From positions 1 through 6,142 of the forward strand of contig JAJYPG010000087.1 in NCBI GenBank assembly GCA_021795535.1: a DNA stretch of 6,142 bases, read 5' to 3'. Within the stretch, counting starts at the first letter, position 1, and every line of letters starts with the position of its first letter. This DNA comes from Planctomycetota bacterium. GTDB taxonomy: Bacteria; Planctomycetota; Phycisphaerae; WQYP01. Below, one piece after another: positions 1 to 5,454 of this stretch. The notes beneath the pieces were generated by a model that worked only from the letters and a program-made list of their open reading frames with translations, was not told the origin of the DNA and searched no databases. A program made the translations under genes and the position numbers.

Positions 1-9
1 TTCCTGCAT
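1..9 (-). CDS. Possible 5' end of a minus-strand gene leaving the window
   Basis: On the minus strand an ATG at 9-7 is preceded, nine bases upstream, by a good Shine-Dalgarno GAGGAG (19-24). Only three codons (Met-Gln-Glu) remain in the window, so nothing can be said about the product. A competing minus-strand ATG lies at 50-48, but a run of five G sits only one base before it, too close for a usual ribosome site. The assignment rests only on the start signal and may be chance. Confidence 0.2.
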
Positions 10-312
10 CTTCTGATACTCCTCGTCAATCCATTGACGCCGACAATCATACCCCCTTTTTCACCAAAAAACACGAAATTGTTTTTGCACTGGCCCAAAG
101 GACCGGCGTCCAGTCTCCGGAAGTTTGTGCATGGCCCCGGCAAAACGTCGGTGAGGAATCAGGCCTTTCAACGTTTGGCTGCCTTGCGGCCAACGCGACA
201 GCGGAATAAGTTCCCTGATCCGGATTTATCGCGAGCCGTCGGGTTTGCCTCGGCGGTGTGCCCAAGTTCGCATGGCCGCACGATTTGGTAAAATATGCAG
301 ACATCACTCGCG
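10..312. other. Left-edge stretch without a supported gene
   Basis: About 300 bases downstream of the DUF4142-like lipoprotein. Two plus-strand frames are open from the left edge (to about 209 and about 291) and one minus-strand frame is open across 47-349. None has a start with a ribosome site or a recognisable product. The frame ending near 209 has a somewhat protein-like composition and could be the tail of a gene entering from the left. An A/T-only dyad (AAAAAC at 67-72, GTTTTT at 81-86) and a short GGAC-CGGC-GTCC hairpin (100-111) are present. I see no convincing terminator for the gene ending at 313. Confidence 0.4.
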
Positions 313-927
313 CTATTTTTCCCATTGGTATTGTTTCAATAACTTCCACAAGTCGGCCAGAGACCGCTTGTTTACCGCAATGGCGTTGTGCAGGTAGAGC
401 ATTAAACCGGGCCCGGCATGATCCACTTTGGCCTGTTTTATCGCGGCTTTATCCATGGCAAATTGCCAGGAGTAATCCATATACATCATGACCAGATAAC
501 GTTTTTGAAAATCCGCCGCATTGCTGTGCAGCAGTAGTCCGCCTTCGTCATCAGCGATAATCTTTTGTGCTTCGCCAAACAGGCCGGTGCGCCGCTGGTA
601 TTGCAAACGGACGTGGTGCCTGTCTGCCCAGGATTTTAGCTCTTTGAGCAGTTTGCCCTGACTGCTGGACATATAGCTGTTAAAGTGCCCCACGGATTTT
701 GTAAGTCCTTTGAAGTCCGCAAGAAAAGCGAGTTGCATTTTATCTTTATGGCCTTTGGCCAGAGAACAAAGAACCCGCAGCACCAAAGGATTCACTGGCC
801 GCTGAACCAGCGGAATGCCTGGCGGCGCATTGCTCGTGCAGCCAGCCAGGACGGCAAACAGAACCGACACAATAACCATGATGATTGGCGTGCGGATAGC
901 GGTGTACGAATACTGTTTCAGCGGCAT
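313..927 (-). CDS. DUF4142-like lipoprotein
   Basis: A 204-residue exported lipoprotein. The N-terminus has a hydrophobic segment (residues 14-28) ending in lipobox LAGC, with Cys30 the expected lipidated residue; it should sit in the periplasm attached to a membrane. Residues about 48-198 read as an all-helical DUF4142-type domain (ferritin-like four-helix bundle): a first helix with SLAKGHKDKMQLA, a middle helix LLKELKSWADRHHVRL, then FQKRYLVMMYMDYSWQ and a last helix ending LADLWKLL. Family members usually carry Asp-His in the third helix; here it reads Asp-Tyr (151-152), so this is a divergent copy. DUF4142 has no settled biochemical role. The start is supported by GAGGAG (936-941), eight bases upstream. 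The gap of 269 bases to the gene behind it suggests it is transcribed separately. Confidence 0.8.
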   Translation of the reverse strand: MPLKQYSYTAIRTPIIMVIVSVLFAVLAGCTSNAPPGIPLVQRPVNPLVLRVLCSLAKGHKDKMQLAFLADFKGLTKSVGHFNSYMSSSQGKLLKELKSWADRHHVRLQYQRRTGLFGEAQKIIADDEGGLLLHSNAADFQKRYLVMMYMDYSWQFAMDKAAIKQAKVDHAGPGLMLYLHNAIAVNKRSLADLWKLLKQYQWEK

Positions 928-1196
928 AATGATGACTCCTCACTTGCGTCCCGGAAGCTGGGGAATTCAGGCCGGGGAAGCAGTCTTTTTTTCCGGACAG
1001 ATGTTTCCCAAGCGTAATGTTTCCCGGACCAAGGAGCAACTTCGCCACAACAGCCCCAATCCGAACAAACCGAAACAACAACCGAGCTTGACTCTGGACT
1101 GCATTGCCACTGGCCATAGGCCGCGTATGGTCCGCGAAAATTACCTTGACACCAGGACCGGATGCGCAAAAATCCATCAGATATCATACGCCAAAT
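928..1196. other. Intergenic region between the STN-like operon and the DUF4142-like gene
   Basis: This 269-base stretch separates the end of the STN-like operon from the start of the downstream lipoprotein gene and should carry that gene's promoter. I could not find a convincing -35/-10 pair on the minus strand. Visible structure: a direct repeat ATGTTTCCC (1001-1009 and 1017-1025, period 16), bracketed by two CCGGAC copies (993-998, 1024-1029), and an inverted repeat CCATA-GGCCGCG-TATGG (1114-1130) in the 3' region of the upstream gene without a T tract. Open frames here have no start signal or protein-like sequence. Confidence 0.5.
993..1029. repeat. Paired direct repeats upstream of the DUF4142-like gene
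   Basis: ATGTTTCCC occurs twice (1001-1009, 1017-1025) with a 16-base period, and CCGGAC occurs at both edges (993-998, 1024-1029). The repeats lie 66-102 bases upstream of the lipoprotein start, where an activator or repressor could bind. No regulator is recognised, and the repeats may be coincidental. Confidence 0.35.
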
Positions 1197-2186
1197 TCAA
1201 AGTCCGATCATAAAATACCGCGGAACCGCATTCGGATTGTAATGGGATGGTCCCGCCAGAAGTGCCTGCACGCTGGCGGGGGCGTCGATCATGACTTTGT
1301 TGCCAACCACCGTAATGGTTGCGTTGCCGCCATGGTTGGCCCATATCTTTGGCCGCACGGCATTTGTGATAAGTGTTATAATATTGGTGGATATGGGTGG
1401 TCCCTTTTTCTTTTCAGCCGTACCCGGCGTATAACCTGGCGGTGAAAACCCTTTTCCCTTCGCCTTTTTTTGCGGATGGCGAAGGCGTTGCAGTATGGAT
1501 GCGGGGCGTATGATGCGTGGCAAATTGGCTAAAATGTCGGGCAGCCAATAGGTGCGCAGAATCAGATGCTTGTCATCCTGGGCCTCGGTGGTAATGAAAA
1601 TCACATTTTCATCAGCGCTTACCACCAGTCGTTTGTGCGGTGCGAAAACCTGCAAAATGTCCACCAATGCACGGCGGCATGATTCCGCGCGCAACGCCAC
1701 TGATTTTTTTGCATGAATGGGAATGCCCGCTGATTTCAGCGATGGCCAACCGATGGCAAAATTACTGTTGGTAATGTCGGCCAGCCGATTGATGGTCTGG
1801 TTAAGCGTCAGCCCTTGGAACTTGATTGCGGGCAACTTTTGCGTCAGCAGTTGGGGCTGGTTTTCCACAAAAATCACATAGCCAAGCTCCGCCGGTCGAA
1901 AGGGCTTTTCCGCTTTCTTTGGCGGCACTTTTGCTGGCCCTTTTCCGTTGTCTGTCGGCGGTTTTTGCTTTGAATTAACACTTTGACTGGAATGTGCGGC
2001 TGCCGGGATTTTCGATGTGCTTTGCGGCTGTGCCGCCCAGGAAGTTGAAGTGCAATACACCACCAGACCCGCTAAAATGACGGTCATGGATAACTTCCAA
2101 GGCACACAATTTCTGTTGCGGTTTTGGCGGTGTTCCTGGCAACATGGGGCGACCTTGTGCCCCTTGACTGGCTGCGGCCCGGTCAT
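1197..2186 (-). CDS. Exported STN-like (secretin/TonB N-terminal-like) protein, copy 2
   Basis: A 329-residue predicted periplasmic protein, paralogous to the gene just upstream of it. A long basic n-region precedes a hydrophobic core (about residues 34-47) ending STSWAA, a signal peptidase I-type site near 52. Then come a Lys/Pro-rich linker (55-97), an STN-like alpha/beta domain (about 118-200: L.Q.INRLADITN, then ENVIFITTE), a basic linker (231-266) and a C-terminal block with LITNAVRPKIW and HGG (272-287). The paralog has matching landmarks in the same order. The start at 2186 is 23 bases after the upstream stop, behind AAGGCGGGA. An internal Met34 (2087), behind GGAAG, would leave a signal peptide without positive charges, so I prefer the longer form. 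STN domains usually bind partner envelope components; no secretin channel is encoded nearby, so the role is unknown. Confidence 0.72.
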   Translation of the reverse strand: MTGPQPVKGHKVAPCCQEHRQNRNRNCVPWKLSMTVILAGLVVYCTSTSWAAQPQSTSKIPAAAHSSQSVNSKQKPPTDNGKGPAKVPPKKAEKPFRPAELGYVIFVENQPQLLTQKLPAIKFQGLTLNQTINRLADITNSNFAIGWPSLKSAGIPIHAKKSVALRAESCRRALVDILQVFAPHKRLVVSADENVIFITTEAQDDKHLILRTYWLPDILANLPRIIRPASILQRLRHPQKKAKGKGFSPPGYTPGTAEKKKGPPISTNIITLITNAVRPKIWANHGGNATITVVGNKVMIDAPASVQALLAGPSHYNPNAVPRYFMIGL

Positions 2187-2209
2187 AAAAAATCCCGCCT
2201 TTCAGAATT

Positions 2210-3010
2210 TCAGTGACCACCGACGAGTTTCTGAATATAAATGGGCGCTGTAACCACCAGCGACTGGTGAAAGTACATGATATTGGCCTGTCCGCCACCA
2301 CTAACCCAGATATTTGGATGAATGGTTGCTTCGATCAGTCGTACCAATTGCTTGCCGCGATGTGTCGTGGTTTGCGTGCTGGTCTGGCTCTGGCCTTGGG
2401 TTCCGGTGAAGAGGCTTTGCCCACCACCGCCCATTCCGCCACCACCCGATGCGCTGACCTGTGCGGTGCTGTTTTGTGTGGCGCTTTGCAAATTAAAACT
2501 CGGCGCATTGGTAAAATTCGGCACTGTCATCACCAGATCATTTACCGGATAAACCCGTGTTACCATGTGCAGGTTGGCATCGGACTCTGTGGTAATGGTC
2601 AGAACATTATCGCTGACAAAATAAACAAGCGTGGTTCGTGGGCTTGCTTCCTGTAATATAAGCGAGAGCACTTTCTGGACCGAAACATTTTGTAACTGCA
2701 GATTAATGGGCGTAAGCGGCGAGATCCCCACATTCCGCAAAGCCGTCCAGTTCACAAAAATATTCGCTTCTGTCGTGTTTCGCAGGTATACAATGGCATC
2801 CCGCAGGGAGACATGGTGCATAGTCGTGGCGGGCAGGACATTATTCAATGCCTGGTTGGTTGAGACCGCCCAATTATAGTTGGCCGCCGAGGCTCTGGTG
2901 GCACCCAGCAGGGCAATCATGACCGCAAACCCTGCGCTCGCGAGGCCTTTTTTAAAACCCAAGCCAAGTCTCGATGTTGCTGTTATTAACCGCTTCTGGA
3001 AGATACGCAT
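2210..3010 (-). CDS. Exported STN-like (secretin/TonB N-terminal-like) protein, copy 1
   Basis: A 266-residue predicted periplasmic protein. The signal peptide has a long basic n-region (KRL, FKK), a hydrophobic core at about residues 27-36 and cleavage after ASA (40-42). Residues 64-141 form an STN-like domain: SLRDAIVYLRNTTEANIFVNW, a loop with GISP, INLQLQNVSVQKVLSLIL and NVLTITTES. A motif VYPVNDLVMTVP (153-164) follows, then a Gly/Gln/Thr-rich linker (187-218), then IEATIHPNIWVSGGG (226-240). The last block matches one I associate with planctomycete secretin-related proteins. I chose Met at 3010 over 3061 because GGAG lies eight bases before it and the signal peptide starts there. It is the first gene of an operon with its paralog, 23 bases apart. 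Function is unproven; no outer-membrane channel domain is present. Confidence 0.78.
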   Translation of the reverse strand: MRIFQKRLITATSRLGLGFKKGLASAGFAVMIALLGATRASAANYNWAVSTNQALNNVLPATTMHHVSLRDAIVYLRNTTEANIFVNWTALRNVGISPLTPINLQLQNVSVQKVLSLILQEASPRTTLVYFVSDNVLTITTESDANLHMVTRVYPVNDLVMTVPNFTNAPSFNLQSATQNSTAQVSASGGGGMGGGGQSLFTGTQGQSQTSTQTTTHRGKQLVRLIEATIHPNIWVSGGGQANIMYFHQSLVVTAPIYIQKLVGGH

Positions 3011-3018
3011 GAGAGTTT

Positions 3019-3022
3019 CTCC
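3019..3022 (-). promoter_or_regulatory. Ribosome binding site deciding the start of STN-like copy 1
   Basis: GGAG on the minus strand, eight bases before ATG at 3010. It favours this start over the in-frame ATG at 3061, which lacks a comparable site and would add 17 residues in front of the signal peptide. Confidence 0.65.
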
Positions 3023-3068
3023 AAAAAAGCCACCCGACATGATGCCGGGAATAACCACCACTTGTTAA

Positions 3069-3097
3069 ATGTTACCTTTTTGGAAATAAAAAGGCAA
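3069..3097 (-). promoter_or_regulatory. Predicted sigma70-type promoter of the STN-like operon
   Basis: On the minus strand, -35 TTGCCT (3097-3092) and -10 TAACAT (3074-3069) are separated by exactly 17 bases. Both keep the most conserved positions. Transcription would start near 3062, giving a leader of about 50 bases to the start at 3010. The spacer holds a perfect dyad. Confidence 0.5.
3075..3094. repeat. Perfect inverted repeat inside the STN operon promoter
   Basis: CCTTTTT (3075-3081) and AAAAAGG (3088-3094) are perfect inverted arms around a six-base centre. The dyad fills the spacer of the predicted minus-strand promoter and overlaps the inner end of its -35, the position of a repressor operator. 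It could also act as a weak hairpin in any transcript crossing it. No regulator gene is in the window. Confidence 0.5.
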
Positions 3098-3147
3098 GTG
3101 ATAAAAATATGCCCATCGGGGCAGAGGCACGGCGCGCCGCGCCGCCA

Positions 3148-3168
3148 GGAATCTGGAATCTGGAATCT
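3148..3168. repeat. Three tandem copies of GGAATCT
   Basis: Three perfect head-to-tail heptamers lie between the two divergent promoters, next to a very GC-rich patch (3131-3146) containing the palindrome GGCGCGCC. They may be slippage products or a repeated protein-binding site; nothing in the sequence decides. Confidence 0.8.
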
Positions 3169-3187
3169 ATTATTTAATCCGGATGTT

Positions 3188-3215
3188 TTTGCAGACGGAC
3201 ATCTGTCGCTATAAT
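3188..3215 (+). promoter_or_regulatory. Predicted promoter of the lipoprotein-methyltransferase operon
   Basis: A perfect TATAAT (3210-3215) stands in front of the lipoprotein gene. The -35 is weak: TTTGCA (3188-3193) at 16 bases or TTGCAG (3189-3194) at 15. Transcription would start near 3222, leaving a leader of about 105 bases. The weak -35 together with dyads around the -10 suggests regulation. Confidence 0.5.
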
Positions 3216-3223
3216 TCGGCGAC
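3205..3223. repeat. Dyad bracketing the -10 element
   Basis: GTCGC (3205-3209) and GCGAC (3219-3223) form a perfect inverted repeat around a nine-base centre that contains the TATAAT. A second short dyad, CAGA-N6-TCTG (3192-3205), lies just upstream in the promoter spacer. Placement over the -10 would suit a repressor operator. Confidence 0.4.
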
Positions 3224-3326
3224 GGTGGAATGTTTGGGTGGCTGACGTCTCCGACTTCATGGAGGGACAGACCTGAAATGGATTCGCTTATTTTGGGTGC
3301 TGTTTCAAGAATAAAGGAGTTTCTTC

Positions 3327-3842
3327 ATGCGAAAACAAATTCTGACTTCATCGGGTATCATCTTGTTTGCTATGGCCGCGGTTTTTCTGGCGGGTTGTTC
3401 CAGCAGTTCCCCGCAAACCATGCTGGCTCCCGGCCTGAATCCGCCGGTGGCTGATGTTCCAATTCCTGATGGGTTCCACATTCAACTCCATAAATCTTCG
3501 TTCACTGTTATACCCGTATCAAATCTGCGGCTGGTGAATCAGGTTTACAAGGGGTCCGATCCGCGACTCTCAGTGGCACGTTTTTACACACATTATATGC
3601 CATCGGATGGATGGGCTTTGCAGCAGGAAACCCAGGGACCGGAGGGAATTATGGAATATTTTTCCAAACCGCCGGAGAGTTGCACCATCACCATCAAACG
3701 CAGTTGGTTTCATACGTATGTTTACGTGGTTATTGCTCCAACGGCCACACCAGGGGGCGCAACCAATGCGTTGCCAGCCAACCCGACCGGCGGTATAATG
3801 AACAATCCGGCTGCAACCGCCCCGGCAACAACGACACCTTGA
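3327..3842 (+). CDS. Small exported lipoprotein, 'VPIPxGF' type
   Basis: A 171-residue lipoprotein with basic MRK, a hydrophobic core and lipobox LAGC, Cys24 being the lipidated residue. The globular part has a VPIPDGF motif (44-50), a strand-rich segment, then a helix with RLSVARFYTHYMPSDGW (80-96), EGIMEYFSKPPESCTITI and a final strand YVYVVIAP. Similar small lipoproteins ('FY...MP..GW' followed by a strand ending in C.V.I) are, to my knowledge, common in Phycisphaerae-like planctomycetes, but I know of no assigned function. Residues 137-171 are a disordered Ala/Thr/Pro/Asn tail. The start is well supported by AAGGAG (3314-3319), seven bases upstream. It is the first gene of a two-gene operon with the methyltransferase 15 bases downstream; that link may be only transcriptional. 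Confidence 0.8.
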   Translation: MRKQILTSSGIILFAMAAVFLAGCSSSSPQTMLAPGLNPPVADVPIPDGFHIQLHKSSFTVIPVSNLRLVNQVYKGSDPRLSVARFYTHYMPSDGWALQQETQGPEGIMEYFSKPPESCTITIKRSWFHTYVYVVIAPTATPGGATNALPANPTGGIMNNPAATAPATTTP

Positions 3843-3857
3843 AAAGAATGGTAAGCC

Positions 3858-4568
3858 ATGGCCCGTCCCCGGCCAATACATTTACGCGAATACATGGATG
3901 AGCCAATGGCCACGCGCGAGGATTTGTGCCGTGAGCTTGGCTACATTCGCTGGGTAAATAAAAACCTGGGTGGCAGCCGAGTGGTGGTGGACCATTTGCG
4001 GGCGTGGGCCGAATCCGGCAATTTGCCGTCTGATGAACTGACGGTACTGGACGTGGCCACCGGATCAGCGGATATCCCCGCTGCCATCCTTTTCTGGGCG
4101 CGGGAGAAACAGAAAAAAGTTCGCGTGATTGGATTGGACCTCCACCCTGTCACACTGGACATAGCGCGGCAGTGGACCAATGGCCACGCCGACATTTCAC
4201 TGGTTCGCGGGGATGCACTGCGTTTGCCTCTTTCGGATGGCGCGGTGGATATTGCCACATGCAGCATGTTTCTGCACCATCTGGATGAATCAACCGCCCT
4301 GGCGGTTATCCGGGAAATGCTGCGGGTAAGCCGACGGGGAGTGGTGATAAATGATTTGCTGCGCGCTACCTGGGCGCGGGTGGCAATTCATCTGCTGACG
4401 GTTTTTGCGGCGACGAAAAGTCGGCATGATGCTCGGCTTTCTGTGGCCAAGGGTTGGACCGCGGAGGAAGCGGATGCGTGGCGCAGCGCATTGTCGGCAC
4501 CGTGGCTGGAGTGTCATGTTCATCCGTTCGCGCGTTTTACCCTGGCGGGCTTGCGACCCACAAATTGA
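3858..4568 (+). CDS. Class I SAM-dependent methyltransferase (type III PKS-associated type)
   Basis: A 236-residue cytoplasmic methyltransferase. An N-terminal helix region opens REYMDEP (10-16), like the 'ELMD.P' opening of methyltransferases often found beside type III polyketide synthases. The Rossmann fold shows motif I VLDVATGSADIP (63-74) for SAM binding, GLDLHP with acidic Asp94 for the ribose, VRGDALRLPL (116-125), and DIATCSMFLHHL (131-142), followed by INDLLRA. Full family length, no breaks. The expected partners (chalcone/stilbene synthase-like enzyme, FAD-dependent reductase) are absent from the window, so the substrate is unknown; a polyketide-derived phenolic or quinone is a guess. 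The ribosome site before ATG 3858 is poor; Met13 and Met17 are alternatives, but they would cut the family opening. It is probably translated after the lipoprotein. Confidence 0.85.
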   Translation: MARPRPIHLREYMDEPMATREDLCRELGYIRWVNKNLGGSRVVVDHLRAWAESGNLPSDELTVLDVATGSADIPAAILFWAREKQKKVRVIGLDLHPVTLDIARQWTNGHADISLVRGDALRLPLSDGAVDIATCSMFLHHLDESTALAVIREMLRVSRRGVVINDLLRATWARVAIHLLTVFAATKSRHDARLSVAKGWTAEEADAWRSALSAPWLECHVHPFARFTLAGLRPTN

Positions 4569-4589
4569 AATACCTGCACGCGAGGCCCA

Positions 4590-4607
4590 CCGCACCCGAG
4601 CCTGCGG
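4590..4607. terminator. Weak hairpin between convergent genes
   Basis: CCGCA (4590-4594) and TGCGG (4603-4607) form a five-base stem with an eight-base loop in the 63-base gap between converging genes. There is no T tract on either side, so an intrinsic terminator is doubtful; it is listed because of its position. Confidence 0.25.
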
Positions 4608-4631
4608 ATTATGGATTAACACAACATCTAT

Positions 4632-5111
4632 TTAAGAATTTTCCTGCTTGCGACGCTGGTTCAGCGAATCACGCAGGTAGCTGCGAAATGTGGGAATGCC
4701 CGCGTCCGTCCAGGCCTTTTCAATCGTGGCAGCAAGCTCCGCGTTGGATTTTCGCAGTGTGGCCAGGAAGGCATAGTCGGGGGAATCAATCGGGGCGTGA
4801 AGATGGCTGTCGTGGGCGTCGGCAAAGAACAAATATCCGGTCGCATTGGGGGCGGGCATGAGCGAAATTTTCATGTGCGGGTAACTTTTCTGGCCGAGTC
4901 GCAGGCGATAAAGCATCTGATGATCTGACTGGCTGGCTTCAAACCACGGCGGTTGCACACGATCGGCATCTGACGCGGCAAGAAAGGGAACTTGACGCTG
5001 TCGCACAACCTCTGGCACCTGACCATCGGGGTAGGCCAGCGAAAGATAGATGCCAATGGCCGCTTTCATCTGTCCCACGCTGGGCAGGGAAATGTTTGTG
5101 GGGGTGTTCAT
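4632..5111 (-). CDS. Uncharacterised conserved-looking cytoplasmic protein
   Basis: A 159-residue protein without signal peptide or membrane segment, so probably cytoplasmic. I do not recognise a named domain. Visible features: SVGQMKAAIGIYLSLAYPDG (11-30) as an N-terminal amphipathic helix; LRLG..SYPHMKISL (70-84); GYLFFADAHDSHLHAP (92-107), rich in Asp/His (Asp98, His100, Asp101, His103, His105), which could bind a metal; and a C-terminal helix ending AWTDAGIPTFRSYLRDSL (133-150). The composition and block structure look like a real, compact single-domain family, perhaps lineage-restricted. The start is supported by GGAG, five bases upstream, and by a promoter about 65 bases upstream. It is transcribed alone, converging on the methyltransferase. 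A hydrolase or metal-binding role would be a guess. Confidence 0.7.
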   Translation of the reverse strand: MNTPTNISLPSVGQMKAAIGIYLSLAYPDGQVPEVVRQRQVPFLAASDADRVQPPWFEASQSDHQMLYRLRLGQKSYPHMKISLMPAPNATGYLFFADAHDSHLHAPIDSPDYAFLATLRKSNAELAATIEKAWTDAGIPTFRSYLRDSLNQRRKQENS

Positions 5112-5176
5112 ACACGCTCCGCGTGAAAACGGCTGGACCGTATACCCTATCAGTCCGCGGCGTTCTCGAATGTCTC

Positions 5177-5203
5177 ATTTTACCAACTCATTGGAAAACG
5201 CAA
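5177..5203 (-). promoter_or_regulatory. Predicted promoter of the 4632-5111 gene
   Basis: On the minus strand an extended -10, TGG then TAAAAT (5185-5177), matches five of six consensus bases. A TTGCGT (5203-5198) stands as a -35 at a short 15-base spacing, which the extended -10 can compensate. Transcription would start near 5170, leaving a leader of about 60 bases. Confidence 0.45.
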
Positions 5204-5223
5204 GCCATTCTCTGACGAATGGC
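5204..5223. repeat. Perfect inverted repeat abutting the promoter
   Basis: GCCATTC (5204-5210) and GAATGGC (5217-5223) form perfect seven-base arms around a six-base centre. The dyad ends exactly where the -35 of the minus-strand promoter begins, the usual place for an activator site. It has the same arm and centre lengths as the dyad at 3075-3094, but a different sequence. Confidence 0.5.
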
Positions 5224-5418
5224 GAAATAGGGGGGGCGGTTTTTGTCGGGAACGTCATGAAGCTCCAATGTGTCTGCGGAAATGCCTCTGGGCGAGCGTC
5301 TGTCCTCCGCCGTCCATGATTGTTCCCGGCATTATTTCGGCAGCAAGGTTATGCCCCGATGAACTTATGCCGCCAGAAAAATTGGCATACCTTCGCTTTC
5401 ATGCGATAAAATCCCTGG
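5224..5418. other. Intergenic spacer upstream of the rplA promoter
   Basis: No gene is supported here. It contains a run of seven G (5230-5236) and a possible hairpin: GTTC (5322-5325) and GGCAT (5328-5332) against ATGCC (5351-5355) and GAAC (5361-5364). Further ATGCCG (5367-5372) and GGCAT (5384-5388) copies could form competing pairs. No tRNA, 4.5S RNA or RNase P RNA signature was seen. Confidence 0.45.
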
Positions 5419-5448
5419 TTGACAGCCATCTATGCCTTATGGTAGATT
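5419..5448 (+). promoter_or_regulatory. Strong predicted sigma70 promoter for rplA
   Basis: A perfect -35 TTGACA (5419-5424) is followed, after 18 bases, by TAGATT (5443-5448), which keeps the T-A...T positions of the -10. Transcription would start near 5455, about 310 bases before the rplA start. It is the best promoter match in the window, fitting a ribosomal protein gene that is not carried by an upstream operon. Confidence 0.6.
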
Positions 5449-5454
5449 GTTTGT

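Noticed and set aside
1146..1174. TTGACA on the plus strand in the gap before the STN operon end
   Set aside because: No acceptable -10 at 16-18 bases, and no plus-strand gene follows.
746..1187. Overlapping minus-strand open frames of 143 and 89 codons
   Set aside because: They overlap the lipoprotein gene in other frames or its upstream region; sequences are Cys/Gly/Ser-rich with no recognisable blocks and no ribosome site.
815..1445. Plus-strand open frames of 132 and 113 codons
   Set aside because: They are antisense to better supported genes, with no start signal and no protein-like pattern.
2213..2656. Plus-strand 147-codon open frame antisense to STN-like copy 1
   Set aside because: Shadow of the real minus-strand gene, whose signal peptide, domain and ribosome site are all clear.
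3230..3454. Plus-strand 74-codon frame overlapping the lipoprotein start
   Set aside because: Runs out of frame into the lipoprotein gene; no ribosome site of its own and no recognisable sequence.
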